Positions 1 through 8,592 of a stretch of DNA of 64,000 bases are shown here, one piece after another. Made by a program: the position numbers and the translations under genes. How positions within the stretch are numbered: position 1 is the first letter of the stretch; every line of letters begins with the position of its first letter. The stretch covers positions 434,001 to 498,000 of the forward strand of contig OMPR01000008.1 in NCBI GenBank assembly GCA_900313015.1, in the 5' to 3' direction. Source of the stretch: Rhodobacteraceae bacterium EL53. Its GTDB lineage: Bacteria; Pseudomonadota; Alphaproteobacteria; Rhodobacterales; Rhodobacteraceae. The notes under the pieces were generated by a model. It was not told the DNA's origin. It saw nothing but the letters and a program-made list of their open reading frames with translations, and did not search any database.

Positions 1-1071
1 GAGGTCGGACGCATTGTGGCCGAGGTGATCGCGGCGGGTATTCCCGGTGATCATCTAGCGATCCACACGCATAATGACACAGAACAGGCGGTTGCCTGTT
101 CTTTAGCCGCGGTAGACGCAGGTGCGCGTCAAATCCAAGGAACACTGAACGGGTTAGGGGAACGCTGTGGCAATGCCAATTTAACGTCGTTAATCCCGAC
201 TTTGTTGCTTAAGGAACCGTATGCCCGCCAGTTTGAAACCGGGATCAATCGGGAGTCGCTGGCAAGTCTAACGCGCATCAGCCGGATGCTGGATGACACG
301 CTGAACCGGGTGCCGAGCAAGCAATCGGCTTATGTTGGGGCGTCGGCCTTTGCTCATAAAGCGGGATTGCATGCGAGTGCGATCCTGAAAGACCCCTCGA
401 CCTATGAACATATTGATCCGTCGGTGGTTGGAAACGAACGCATCATCCCGATGTCAAATCAGGCTGGTCAATCAAACCTGCGCAAGCGGTTGTCTGATGC
501 GGGCATGGTCGTGGAAAAAGGCGATCCGGCGCTTGGTCTGATTTTAGACCGGATCAAAGCTCGTGAAGGTGAGGGATATTCCTATGATACCGCGCAGGCT
601 TCGTTCGAGTTGTTGGCGCGCGAAGAGCTAGGGCAGATGCCAAAGTTCTTTGAGGTGAAGCGGTATAAGGTCACCGTTGAACGGCGCAAGAATAAGTACA
701 ACAAAATGGTCAGCCTGTCCGAGGCAGTAGTTGTGGTCAAAGTGGACGGTGAAAAGAAACTGTCGGTCAGTGAATCCATGGATGAAACGGGCAACGACCG
801 CGGCCCGGTGAACGCATTGTCCAAAGCGTTGGCCAAGGATCTGGGGCAATATTCCGAGACATTGACCGACATGAAGCTGGTCGATTTCAAGGTGCGCATA
901 ACACAGGGCGGCACCGAGGCGGTGACGCGTGTGATCATCGACAGCGAAGATGGTCAGGGGCGGCGTTGGTCTACGGTCGGTGTGTCGGCAAACATAGTGG
1001 ATGCCTCGTTCGAGGCGCTGTTGGATGCTATCCAGTGGAAGCTGATCCGTGATCGAGGTGTGGTTGCGTGA
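1..1071 (+). CDS. cimA: (R)-citramalate synthase, 5'-truncated by window edge
   Basis: The reading frame is open from base 1, so the N-terminal part of the TIM barrel lies outside the window; 356 residues are visible. CimA condenses acetyl-CoA and pyruvate to (R)-citramalate, a threonine-independent entry to isoleucine synthesis. The metal-binding HTHND motif (visible residues 22-26) and the GLGERCGNAN segment mark the LeuA/CimA barrel. The linker with TYEHIDP and VVGNERIIP, and the C-terminal STVGVSANIVDASF stretch, are CimA-like rather than LeuA-like. The last ~130 residues form the LeuA-type allosteric domain. The stop overlaps the next start (GTGA). Family firm; CimA versus LeuA fairly sure. 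Confidence 0.88.
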   Translation, partial: EVGRIVAEVIAAGIPGDHLAIHTHNDTEQAVACSLAAVDAGARQIQGTLNGLGERCGNANLTSLIPTLLLKEPYARQFETGINRESLASLTRISRMLDDTLNRVPSKQSAYVGASAFAHKAGLHASAILKDPSTYEHIDPSVVGNERIIPMSNQAGQSNLRKRLSDAGMVVEKGDPALGLILDRIKAREGEGYSYDTAQASFELLAREELGQMPKFFEVKRYKVTVERRKNKYNKMVSLSEAVVVVKVDGEKKLSVSESMDETGNDRGPVNALSKALAKDLGQYSETLTDMKLVDFKVRITQGGTEAVTRVIIDSEDGQGRRWSTVGVSANIVDASFEALLDAIQWKLIRDRGVVA

Positions 1072-2030
1072 TTGGAATGATCCTGAAATCGGTAGGTATC
1101 GGTTTTGGGGGCGCCGGATTGGTCGCCTTGGGTCTGATCGCTTCGCAGCACCCAAACGGGGGTGGGGCTGGAAAAACGCTGGATTTTTCGGGCGTTCAGA
1201 CGGGTGCACTGCTTTCTGATCCGCAGGATGTGATCATGCGCGATGGCTATGCGCTGCAAGTGCGTCATATCCCGGCCAATACGGGTCCGCTGGTGGTGAT
1301 GGTGCATGGATCCAGTTGGAATGGGTTGCAATTCGACGGGCTGGCGCGGTCTTTGCAGGCCGAAATCCTGATCCCTGATTTACGGGGGCATGGGGCCAAG
1401 CCCGGTCGACGCGGCGATGTTGACCACATTGGGCAGCTAGAGGAAGATCTGGCTGATCTGATCTCTGCCAAAACCAAAGAGGGACAAAAGGTCGTGCTGC
1501 TTGGGCATTCATCCGGCGGCGGCTTGGTGGTGCGGATGGCGGGTGGGGCATATGCCAACCAAATTGATGCGGCCGTTTTGTTGGCTCCGTTCCTGAAATA
1601 CAATGCGCCCACGACACGGGTTCAAGTCGGGGGATGGGCGCGTGCGCTGACGCGGCGGATCATCGGTTTGTCGATGTTGAACGGTGTTGGCATCAGGGCG
1701 CTGAACCATCTCAAGGTCATTGAATTCAATATGCCTAAATCGGTGTTGGATGGGCCGTATGGGGATTTGGCCACGCTGTCGTATTCCTACCGTTTGAATA
1801 CATCCTATGCGCCACGCATGGATTACATGTCAGACATCGCAGCTTTACCCTCGTTTCTATTGATAGCAGGCGCAGAGGACGAAGCATTTGCTGCCGACCA
1901 ATATGAGCCTTTGATGTCTGTAGCGACCAACCAGGGCGCTTATCGAATAGTCCCCGATACAAATCACCTGGGGGTTGTGGATGCCCCTGCGACTGCAGCG
2001 GCGATCAGCGAGTTCCTGAATGATCTATGA
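1068..2030 (+). CDS. Membrane-anchored alpha/beta hydrolase
   Basis: A 320-residue serine hydrolase of the lysophospholipase/alpha-beta hydrolase superfamily. An N-terminal hydrophobic helix (about residues 8-26) suggests a membrane anchor or uncleaved signal. The oxyanion-hole region is HGSSWNG (80-86), the nucleophile elbow is GHSSGGG with Ser148, and the likely acid and base are Glu270/Asp271 and His300. The GTG start overlaps the cimA stop by 4 nt, implying translational coupling, and the 3' end overlaps the next gene by 11 nt. The substrate cannot be told from the sequence. Confidence 0.8.
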   Translation: MIGMILKSVGIGFGGAGLVALGLIASQHPNGGGAGKTLDFSGVQTGALLSDPQDVIMRDGYALQVRHIPANTGPLVVMVHGSSWNGLQFDGLARSLQAEILIPDLRGHGAKPGRRGDVDHIGQLEEDLADLISAKTKEGQKVVLLGHSSGGGLVVRMAGGAYANQIDAAVLLAPFLKYNAPTTRVQVGGWARALTRRIIGLSMLNGVGIRALNHLKVIEFNMPKSVLDGPYGDLATLSYSYRLNTSYAPRMDYMSDIAALPSFLLIAGAEDEAFAADQYEPLMSVATNQGAYRIVPDTNHLGVVDAPATAAAISEFLNDL

Positions 2031-2796
2031 TGATGATCTAAAATCCTGTGCCGAACTTGTTCAGAAGAGCGATCCAGATCGCTTTTTGGCGGCGATGGCT
2101 GCTCCGGCGAAAGCGCGTGCTGTCTTGTTCCCGCTTTATGCGATGAATGTCGAGGTGTCGCGGGCCCCTTGGGTCACGCAGGAACCGATGATTGCCGAAA
2201 TGCGCCTTCAATGGTGGCGCGACGTAGCTGAAGAAATTGCCAAAGGTGGGGCTGTGCGCAGACATCAGGTCGCGACGCCTTTGGCACGTGAAATTTCAGT
2301 GCATCTCGCTGAGTCTTTGGATGAATATGTCGCTGTAAGGCGCTGGGATATTTATAAAGATCCGTTTGAAGATGTTGCGCATTTTGAGAATTATATTGAT
2401 CAGAGCGCGGGAACGTTGATGCTGGTGGCGGCGCAATCGCTTGGTCCTGCGGACGAAGAAGTTGTGCGGGACTTTGGGTATGCATCAGGTGTAGCCAGTT
2501 GGTTGCGTGCCATTCCAGAGCTCGAATCGCGCGGCCGGATTCCTCTGGTGGATGGAACTACGACAGGGGTTCAGGCATTGGCCCAACAGGCGCTTGAGCG
2601 TTTGAACGCTGCGCAGGCCCGCCGCAATCTGGTTTCCAAAGATGCGGCCCCAGCCTTGCTGACTGGGTGGCAAACCCGGGCCGTATTGAAACAGGCGATT
2701 GCTCAACCCGAACGGGTTGCCGCAGGTGCACTTGGTCAAAGTGAATTTCGCCGCCGCACCCGATTGATGTGGGGTGCGGCGACCGGGTATTGGTAG
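2020..2796 (+). CDS. Squalene/phytoene synthase-family protein (NDUFAF6-like)
   Basis: A 258-residue all-helical protein of the squalene/phytoene synthase fold. The RLQWWRD motif (about 62-68) is characteristic of the branch that includes the complex I assembly factor NDUFAF6. The two DxxxD prenyl-diphosphate-binding motifs of true phytoene synthases are not clearly preserved, so a carotenoid role is doubtful; a role in respiratory complex assembly is an inference from the eukaryotic relative. The ATG lies inside the end of the preceding hydrolase gene, in the same operon. It ends tail to tail with yceI, 5 bp apart. Confidence 0.72.
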   Translation: MIYDDDLKSCAELVQKSDPDRFLAAMAAPAKARAVLFPLYAMNVEVSRAPWVTQEPMIAEMRLQWWRDVAEEIAKGGAVRRHQVATPLAREISVHLAESLDEYVAVRRWDIYKDPFEDVAHFENYIDQSAGTLMLVAAQSLGPADEEVVRDFGYASGVASWLRAIPELESRGRIPLVDGTTTGVQALAQQALERLNAAQARRNLVSKDAAPALLTGWQTRAVLKQAIAQPERVAAGALGQSEFRRRTRLMWGAATGYW

Positions 2797-2801
2797 GCGA
2801 G

Positions 2802-3392
2802 TTAGTTCCAGCCACCAGCGCGCATTTCAGCCGAAATCTCCAAACGCACGACATCGGATGTTCCTGGGGCAAACATGCCAACGCCATATTCGCTTCGCAA
2901 CAATGTGCCCGAGGCCTCAACGCCGACCCAATCGCCTTTGTAATAGTCAAAGAACCCACCCAATGGGTGCGTGCCCATGAACTTCATGTCCACATCCAAT
3001 GTTGTAGGCTTTGTTTGATCCTTGATCGTCAGGTCGCCGATCAGCCGCAGGGTTTGAGCCCCGGTTTGGATGGCAGATGTAGAAACGAAAGTCGCTTTTG
3101 GGAAGGCTTCAATATCAAAGAAATCAGCGCTTTTCAGGTGATCATCCAGCGGTGAAACGCCTGTGGCAAGGCTGCTGGTGTCGATGCTGATGTTTGCAGA
3201 CGTGGCGTTTACGTTTTCTGGATCAAAGTCGATCGTGCCGGACATGCCCGTCCATTCCCCTGATTGTTCAGTCAGCCCAGCGTGGTTGTAGTAAAACCGG
3301 ATCTCGGTATGAGTGGGATCTAGATGATATGTTTCTGCTATGACTGGGACTGTCATGGTAAAAAGAAGGGCGGTTGCAGAGAGCGTTTTCAT
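2802..3392 (-). CDS. YceI-family periplasmic lipocalin-like protein
   Basis: A 196-residue exported protein with a signal peptide ending near VIA/E, followed by the YceI barrel (opening YHLDPTHTEIRF, core around TFVSTSAIQTG). YceI proteins bind amphiphilic or polyisoprenoid molecules in the periplasm. The start was placed at the ATG at 3392 because a GAGGG Shine-Dalgarno sits 8 nt upstream and the signal peptide starts there; the frame is open 11 codons further. It faces away from a MarR gene, and an imperfect palindrome lies between them, so repression by that MarR protein is plausible. Confidence 0.85.
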   Translation of the reverse strand: MKTLSATALLFTMTVPVIAETYHLDPTHTEIRFYYNHAGLTEQSGEWTGMSGTIDFDPENVNATSANISIDTSSLATGVSPLDDHLKSADFFDIEAFPKATFVSTSAIQTGAQTLRLIGDLTIKDQTKPTTLDVDMKFMGTHPLGGFFDYYKGDWVGVEASGTLLRSEYGVGMFAPGTSDVVRLEISAEMRAGGWN

Positions 3393-3413
3393 TTCGTTTC
3401 CCTCAGGATATGA

Positions 3414-3431
3414 ATGTAAATGCATGTATAT
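3414..3431. promoter_or_regulatory. Imperfect palindrome, candidate MarR operator
   Basis: An 18-bp AT-rich near-palindrome centred on ATGCAT lies in the 90-bp gap between the divergent yceI and marR genes, where a MarR dimer could control both. Only the symmetry and position support this. Confidence 0.35.
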
Positions 3432-3482
3432 ATGTGAGAGTAGTCCGGCAAGGAGTTGATGAGCGTGTCACAGGGTTGTGAA

Positions 3483-3899
3483 ATGGACGAATTTAAAACG
3501 CGCGAGGCGGCGTGGATTGCCTTAAACCGTGTTCGCACACAAATTTTTCACGACACAGAGCGTGCTTTGGCGGCGGCGGGGCTGCCCAAGTTGAACTGGT
3601 ATGATGTGTTGTGGGAGCTAGACCAAAACCCTGATGGTTTGCGCCCGTTTCAGCTGGAACAACAATTGTTGTTCGATCAATCCAGTTTTTCCCGCCAAGT
3701 GGCACGTATGGCAGAACAGGGTTTGTTAAGCCGAGAGTCTGCGAATGGGGATGGGCGTGGCAAGGTTTTGCGGATCACCGAAAAGGGGCGCGCATTACGG
3801 GCCCAAATGTGGGTGATCTACCGTGCCCATATAGACAATGGAATGAACACGGCTGTTGCATCAGGTGGCTTGGCACCGGTTGGACAGGTGCTTGATTAA
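3483..3899 (+). CDS. MarR-family transcriptional regulator
   Basis: A 138-residue winged-helix regulator. The recognition-helix region FDQSSFSRQVARMAEQGLL and the wing GRGKVLRITEKGRAL are typical MarR features. Start choice is uncertain: ATG at 3483 has AGGG 8 nt upstream; ATG at 3459 has AGGAG only 3 nt upstream, which is too close. The gene is divergent from yceI and its stop overlaps the stop of the convergent MFS gene by 4 bp. The ligand is unknown; organic acids or hydroperoxides are common in the family. Confidence 0.82.
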   Translation: MDEFKTREAAWIALNRVRTQIFHDTERALAAAGLPKLNWYDVLWELDQNPDGLRPFQLEQQLLFDQSSFSRQVARMAEQGLLSRESANGDGRGKVLRITEKGRALRAQMWVIYRAHIDNGMNTAVASGGLAPVGQVLD

Positions 3900-5113
3900 T
3901 CCTCGGCCGGACGCAGGGCGAGCCAGATGAGCGCCCCCCCAGCGAGTACCAGAAACGGACCCATCGCCAAGTTGACTGCTGTCCAGCCTTCGACAGGGGT
4001 GCCGCCGGAACAGTTCATCAACCCGCCCGAAGCGAGCGAGGCCAAGGTGACGCCGCCAAAGACCAAGAGGTCATTCAGGCCCTGCATGCGCCCGCGTTCG
4101 TGAGGTTCGTGAGCACCAGCCAACATGGTCGTGGCCCCGATAAAGCCAAAGTTCCAACCCAAGCCAAGTAAGACCAAGGCAATGAAGAAGCTGTTGAGGT
4201 CAACGCCCTGCAATGCGACGGCACCGGCCCCCGCAAGAATGATCAATCCAAGCGCTACAATCTTTTCAACGCCAAATCTTGCTATCAAGTGTCCAGTGAA
4301 AAAGCTGGGCGCAAACATTGCCAGAACATGAGATGTCACAACGTCTGCTGCATCCCCTTCGGTGAAACCACAACCGACCACAGCCAAGGGCGTTGATGTC
4401 ATAACAAGGTTCATCAGGGCGTATGAAACCATGCCACAAATAACTGCAACAGCAATGCGAGGGGTCGTGATCAATTCCCAACGGGTGCGTCCTTTGGGGG
4501 CGTCCGCTGCGGGTTCCGGTGGTTTTGGGATGTCGATCATAAAGAACAACAGAGAGCCAAATACGTTAATGGCAATCACTGTCAGGTAGGTTCCCAGAAA
4601 GGGAACAACAAAGGCTTGGCTGGTGGCTTTGACGAGCTGTGGTCCAATGATGGCAGACGCTAGCCCACCGGCCATGACATATGAAATCGCTTTGGGTCTA
4701 AACGCATCAGAGGCGGTGTCTGCCGCTGCAAAGCGATAGAACCCTTGGGCGCTCATATAGATACCGGTCATGAAGCTGCCGATAAGGAAAACCGGGAACG
4801 ACCCGAGGTACAGGCCATAGGCGCCAACCAGACCGCCTCCGGCACCGCCAACAGTGCCGATCAAAAAACCAGCCCGCCGACCCCAACGTTGCATGATCGC
4901 GGAAATCGGAGTTGCCGAAAGCATTGATCCAAGAACAATCAACGAGATGGGCAGAGTCGCCAAACACACGTTGCTTGCCAACGACTGCCCCGCAAGGCCA
5001 CCGATGGTGAATATCATAGGCATTTGCGCACCCAAGAAAGCTTGGGCAGCTACCAAAACGGCCACGTTGCGTTTGGCCTTGCTATCGTCGGGGGCGGATA
5101 TGGACATGGTCAT
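3896..5113 (-). CDS. Major facilitator superfamily transporter
   Basis: A 405-residue, 12-helix MFS permease. The RWGRRAGFLIG segment after the second helix is the loop 2-3 motif region, and helices run evenly to the end. No substrate signature is visible. The frame is open upstream to 5317, but the extra N-terminus is polar and unlike a transporter, so the ATG at 5113 (MTMSIS) was chosen; ATG at 5107 is also possible and neither has a strong Shine-Dalgarno. The 3' end overlaps the marR stop by 4 bp. Confidence 0.8.
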   Translation of the reverse strand: MTMSISAPDDSKAKRNVAVLVAAQAFLGAQMPMIFTIGGLAGQSLASNVCLATLPISLIVLGSMLSATPISAIMQRWGRRAGFLIGTVGGAGGGLVGAYGLYLGSFPVFLIGSFMTGIYMSAQGFYRFAAADTASDAFRPKAISYVMAGGLASAIIGPQLVKATSQAFVVPFLGTYLTVIAINVFGSLLFFMIDIPKPPEPAADAPKGRTRWELITTPRIAVAVICGMVSYALMNLVMTSTPLAVVGCGFTEGDAADVVTSHVLAMFAPSFFTGHLIARFGVEKIVALGLIILAGAGAVALQGVDLNSFFIALVLLGLGWNFGFIGATTMLAGAHEPHERGRMQGLNDLLVFGGVTLASLASGGLMNCSGGTPVEGWTAVNLAMGPFLVLAGGALIWLALRPAED

Positions 5114-5218
5114 GACGCATGCGTATCGGTGAATCTGTTTGTGCACAAGCAGCTTGAATCTCAAATTGAGTGACTTAGGGTACAGAGCCAACATCCCGGA
5201 TAAAACATGAGGCGTGGA

Positions 5219-5851
5219 ATGACGGTGGGACGGATCATCGAGACGCCAGAATGTGTGTCTGAAGGGGCGGAATGGTTGGCTCTGGCTTGTCCTCGCATGG
5301 CCTATGCGATCGATCAAACGGGGCCGCTGCCGTTACGACGCAGACCGGATGGCTTTGCACAACTGCTGAGCGCGATTGTCAGCCAACAGGTGAGTGTAGC
5401 GTCGGCCAATGCGATTTGGGGGCGCATGAAAGATGCGGGTCTGATCGGTCCTCGGAAAATCCAATGGGCTAGCGACGATGACATGCGTGCGGTGGGGTTG
5501 AGCAGACAGAAAATTCGCTACGCGCGGGCGCTCGCAGGGGCAGGGATCAATTTCAAAGCCCTACGAGACGTGCCAGATGATGAGGTGATCACGACGTTGA
5601 CCCAAGTTTCGGGGATAGGTCCGTGGACGGCCGAGGTATATGCGATGTTTTCGCTGGGGCGGGCTGATGTGTTTGCACCCGGCGATCTGGCACTGCAGGA
5701 AGCTGCGCGTGTTTTGTACGATTTGCCGGGGCGACCAACGGAAAAAGAATTTCGTCATATGGCGCTTGCATGGTCGCCATGGCGATCGGTTGCGGCGCGC
5801 GTTTTGTGGGCCTATTACCGCATTGTTAAAGACAGAGAAGGTATCCGATGA
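5219..5851 (+). CDS. DNA-3-methyladenine glycosylase II (AlkA/HhH-GPD family)
   Basis: A 210-residue base-excision repair glycosylase that removes alkylated purines. The helix-hairpin-helix SGIGPWTAEVYAMF (131-144) is followed by the catalytic Asp156 in APGDLALQ; SQQVSV (55-60) is the usual first conserved stretch. It lacks the extra N-terminal domain of E. coli AlkA, like the compact form found in many alphaproteobacteria. ATG 5219 has GAGG 6 nt upstream; ATG 5207 is an alternative. The stop overlaps the esterase start (ATGA). Confidence 0.85.
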   Translation: MTVGRIIETPECVSEGAEWLALACPRMAYAIDQTGPLPLRRRPDGFAQLLSAIVSQQVSVASANAIWGRMKDAGLIGPRKIQWASDDDMRAVGLSRQKIRYARALAGAGINFKALRDVPDDEVITTLTQVSGIGPWTAEVYAMFSLGRADVFAPGDLALQEAARVLYDLPGRPTEKEFRHMALAWSPWRSVAARVLWAYYRIVKDREGIR

Positions 5852-6513
5852 CCAGAGTATTGAATGCAGGGCGAAAAGAGCCGATTTCAGGAAGCACACG
5901 GTCAATCGTCGTGTTTCTGCACGGCTATGGCGCCAATGGTGCCGATCTACTTGGGCTTGCCGACCCTTTGGGGGAACATCTGCCTGACACGTTGTTTGTC
6001 GCGCCCGATGCGCCGGAAACGATTCCCGGCATGCCTGGTGCCTTTCAATGGTTCCCGATCCCTTGGATTGATGGATCTTCGGAAGAGGAATCCATGCGGG
6101 GAATGGTCTCGGCTGTAGACGATCTGAATGCCTTTTTAGATGCCTTGATGGTGGACGAAGATGTTCTGCCCGAACAGGTCGTCTTGTTTGGCTTTAGCCA
6201 AGGTACGATGATGAGCCTGCATGTGGCCCCACGTCGAGAAGATGCCGTAGCGGGGGTCGTTGCCTTTTCTGGACGTCTGTTGGACCCGGAATCTTTGCCA
6301 GAGCAAGTGGTCAGCCGCATGCCTGTGTTGTTGGTGCATGGCGATTCTGATGACGTGGTCCCACCGCAGTCGTTGCCCGAAGCCGCCGAGGGTTTGCAGG
6401 CCGCTGGCTTTGAAGAGGTCTATGCGCATGTGATGAAAGGAACAGCTCACGGGATTGCGCCGGATGGTCTTAGCGTGGCGTTGGCCTTTATTCGCGACAA
6501 GCTGAGTTTTTAA
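5848..6513 (+). CDS. Phospholipase/carboxylesterase family hydrolase
   Basis: A 221-residue alpha/beta hydrolase of the carboxylesterase/acyl-protein thioesterase family (YpfH-like). Oxyanion motif FLHGYGANG (23-31), nucleophile GFSQG with Ser117, acid Asp168 or Asp169 in HGDSDDVV and base His201 in GTAHGI are all present in the expected order. It is translationally coupled to the glycosylase gene through a 4-nt overlap. The natural substrate is unknown. Confidence 0.83.
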   Translation: MTRVLNAGRKEPISGSTRSIVVFLHGYGANGADLLGLADPLGEHLPDTLFVAPDAPETIPGMPGAFQWFPIPWIDGSSEEESMRGMVSAVDDLNAFLDALMVDEDVLPEQVVLFGFSQGTMMSLHVAPRREDAVAGVVAFSGRLLDPESLPEQVVSRMPVLLVHGDSDDVVPPQSLPEAAEGLQAAGFEEVYAHVMKGTAHGIAPDGLSVALAFIRDKLSF

Positions 6514-6573
6514 ACAGAACGCTCCCGCCGTTTTGTGGATCAATCAATAGATTGTTTCAGACACGTTGGGCCA

Positions 6574-6603
6574 CGCAGCGCGCCTGAAGGCGCGCTGCGT
6601 TTG
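6574..6603 (+). terminator. Strong hairpin after the esterase gene
   Basis: A perfect 11-bp GC-rich stem (6574-6584 with 6589-6599) and TGAA loop lies 60 nt after the esterase stop. The U-tract is weak (TTTG), so it may work as a terminator or an mRNA 3' stabiliser. Confidence 0.45.
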
Positions 6604-6657
6604 CGCATTGAAGATAGGTTTTCGCGATCCGAGAGGTCCGCGTCGCACCACTGCGGA

Positions 6658-7239
6658 TCAGCGTTGCCGACGGTCGGTGTGCGTTGGGGAGGTTACGGTT
6701 TGCCAGGTTCCAGTGTCGAGCCCGTCAAGCGTCCAGTTTCCGATGCGGTAGCGGATCAATCGCAAAGTCGGATGCCCAACAGCTGCTGTCATCCGGCGGA
6801 CTTGCCGGTTGCGCCCTTCGTGGATCGTCAAGGAGATCCAACTGTCAGGGACGGATTTGCGTACCCGAATGGGCGGTGTTCTGGGCCATAAAATGTCAGG
6901 TTCGGCGATGCGTTTTGCCTGTGCAGGTTTGGTCGGTCCGTCCTTGAGCACTAGGCCTGAGCAGAGGGCCTCGATCGCTGACTGGTCTGGTTCGCCTTCA
7001 ACCTGAACCCAATAGGTTTTTGGCATCTTATGTTTGGGGTCCGTGATCCGGGCCTGAAGTGCCCCGTCATCCGTGAGCAACATTAAGCCTTCGCTGTCAC
7101 GATCCAATCGACCAGCGGGATAGACACCGGGCATTTCGATGAAATCAGACAGCGTGCGACGGGGAGTGCCCTGAGTTCCACGATCCGTGAATTGCGGAAG
7201 CACATCAAAGGGTTTGTTGAAACGGATCAATTTGGTCAT
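6658..7239 (-). CDS. rluE: rRNA large-subunit pseudouridine synthase (RluE type)
   Basis: A 193-residue RsuA/RluB/E/F-family pseudouridine synthase without an S4 domain, as in RluE, which modifies U2457 of 23S rRNA in E. coli. The catalytic aspartate is Asp46 in [17 protein letters not shown]. The [13 protein letters not shown] opening and the [11 protein letters not shown] motif are conserved. ATG 7239 was chosen because the family starts just before [11 protein letters not shown] 7251 is four codons upstream. Target specificity is inferred by family. Confidence 0.83.
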   Translation of the reverse strand: MTKLIRFNKPFDVLPQFTDRGTQGTPRRTLSDFIEMPGVYPAGRLDRDSEGLMLLTDDGALQARITDPKHKMPKTYWVQVEGEPDQSAIEALCSGLVLKDGPTKPAQAKRIAEPDILWPRTPPIRVRKSVPDSWISLTIHEGRNRQVRRMTAAVGHPTLRLIRYRIGNWTLDGLDTGTWQTVTSPTHTDRRQR

Positions 7240-7729
7240 GCCCCGTGCCATACCGCTTTGCGCTTTGAAAAAGCAACTGTTCTCTGATCCTGTGGATAAC
7301 TGTCATGTGGATGTTACCGAAGCCGATTAGCTGAGGCCGAGATATTGTGGTGCAACGGGACTTGTCATGATCCAACCACGATATATAGTTATCAATATGC
7401 CGGGGCGGGGTTCCCCGCCTTGGGGTCAATCAGTGGCGACGCAGGGCGAGGAGAGAGTCTTTGAAGGGTGCAATTCACAGTAGAGCTTGTGACAATGAAC
7501 CTATTTCCTATGGCGAAATAGGTATCGGTTGCCCGTCTGATGGGAGCCTGCGCCGTCGAATAGTTTGCTCACCTGCGGATTTCAGATCTCTGGCGAATAT
7601 AGTTTTGCGATATTTCAGTGACAGGCCAGTGTTGCCAAGTCCGGGGATGCAGGAGAAAAATCCGAACCCTGAGGCCATTGTTAGTGCCAGTTGGGACTCC
7701 AGTCTGATTACAGTTTTGAAACGAGATAG
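7240..7729 (+). ncRNA. Gene-free stretch with probable structured leader or small RNA
   Basis: No convincing protein gene lies between rluE and the HNH gene. On the + strand there are a GC hairpin at 7404-7419, a 9-bp stem at 7499-7523 (loop CTATGGC) and a strong terminator at 7730-7760. Because rluE is on the other strand, the terminated transcript must start within this stretch, so it is either an independent small RNA or an attenuated 5' leader of the HNH gene. The 5' end is not defined; 7400 is a reasonable guess. It does not match tmRNA, RNase P RNA or SRP RNA as I know them. Confidence 0.4.
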
Positions 7730-7760
7730 GGCGCGTGTGCAACACGCGCCTTTTGTTTTT
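7730..7760 (+). terminator. Rho-independent terminator before HNH gene
   Basis: Perfect 9-bp stem (7730-7738 with 7742-7750), GCA loop and a TTTTGTTTTT tract. It ends 5 nt before the Shine-Dalgarno of the HNH gene, so it ends an upstream transcript or attenuates that gene. Confidence 0.85.
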
Positions 7761-7780
7761 CTTAGGGAGGGGTGAGCAGG

Positions 7781-8443
7781 ATGTCCCTTAACACATATGA
7801 AACCCGGCCCGATTTCCACCAAGGCCCACACCAATCAAGCGCCAACGATGGCAGCCCAGAGATCGAAGGAAACCGAATGAAACAGGTGGGTTCTCATTTG
7901 CGTACCCTGGTATTGAATGCGAACATGCAACCACTCAGCTGGGCCCCTTTGTCAGTTTGGAGCTGGCAGAGCGCATTTGTTGCGGTGCACCAAGAACGGG
8001 TGATCCAGATCAAGACTTATGAAGATTGCATCGTACACTCGGCGACGCAGTCGTTCGAAGTGCCAGCAGTGGTCGCGCTCAGAAACTATCACAAACGAAA
8101 GCGGGTTGGTTTCACCCGCTACAATCTATTTCTAAGGGACGAATTCAGGTGCCAATATTGCGGTCACCGGTTCCCAGTGAAAGAACTGACATTCGATCAT
8201 GTTGTTCCACGTAGCAAAGGTGGGGGATCAAATTGGTCAAATATCGTCGCCTGTTGCAGTAAAGATAACTTGCGAAAAGCAAACAGGACACCCAAGCAAG
8301 CAGGTATGAAGCTGTTGCGTCAACCCTATGCGCCAACAGGTTATCAACTAGATGCCGCCGCGCGTCGGCAACCCTTGGTTAACGGTGAGTTGCATCAAAC
8401 GTGGATGGACTATCTCTATTGGGGGGCTGAACTGGAAGATTGA
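7781..8443 (+). CDS. HNH endonuclease family protein
   Basis: A 220-residue protein with an HNH domain: zinc-type CQYC (124-127), the FDHVVPRSKGG motif (139-148), the Asn of NWSNIV and a CCS in place of the second CxxC. The preceding RTLVLNANMQPLSWAPLSVW block is conserved in a widespread alphaproteobacterial HNH family of unknown role. The start has a strong GGGAGGGG 8 nt upstream; an inner ATG at 7877 with AAGGA 7 nt upstream is an alternative that would drop a low-complexity N-terminus. Lies just behind a strong terminator. Confidence 0.8.
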   Translation: MSLNTYETRPDFHQGPHQSSANDGSPEIEGNRMKQVGSHLRTLVLNANMQPLSWAPLSVWSWQSAFVAVHQERVIQIKTYEDCIVHSATQSFEVPAVVALRNYHKRKRVGFTRYNLFLRDEFRCQYCGHRFPVKELTFDHVVPRSKGGGSNWSNIVACCSKDNLRKANRTPKQAGMKLLRQPYAPTGYQLDAAARRQPLVNGELHQTWMDYLYWGAELED

Positions 8444-8510
8444 AGAGCCAGCATAGACGAACCGGTTACACTTCGAACGTCACTCGGTGAGATTGGTTTA
8501 CACTGCTGGC

Positions 8511-8540
8511 AAATAAAAAGGGCTGGCAAGTGCCAACCCT
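8511..8540 (-). terminator. Terminator of ssb
   Basis: A 10-bp stem with one G-T pair (8519-8528 with 8531-8540) followed on the minus strand by TTTTTATTT, 50 nt after the ssb stop. Confidence 0.8.
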
Positions 8541-8592
8541 ATTATTCTGCGCGTACAAGCGGTGATTTTTTACACTCGCAGAGTATTGTCAG

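Noticed and set aside
7291-7299. Perfect DnaA-box nonamer (another at 57401-57409)
   Set aside because: Single isolated copies far apart, with no cluster, AT-rich unwinding element or origin-linked genes; chance occurrence is likely.
7461-7775. A 104-codon open frame on the + strand upstream of the HNH gene
   Set aside because: It runs through the strong terminator at 7730-7760, has no ribosome site and a non-protein-like composition; the RNA interpretation fits better.
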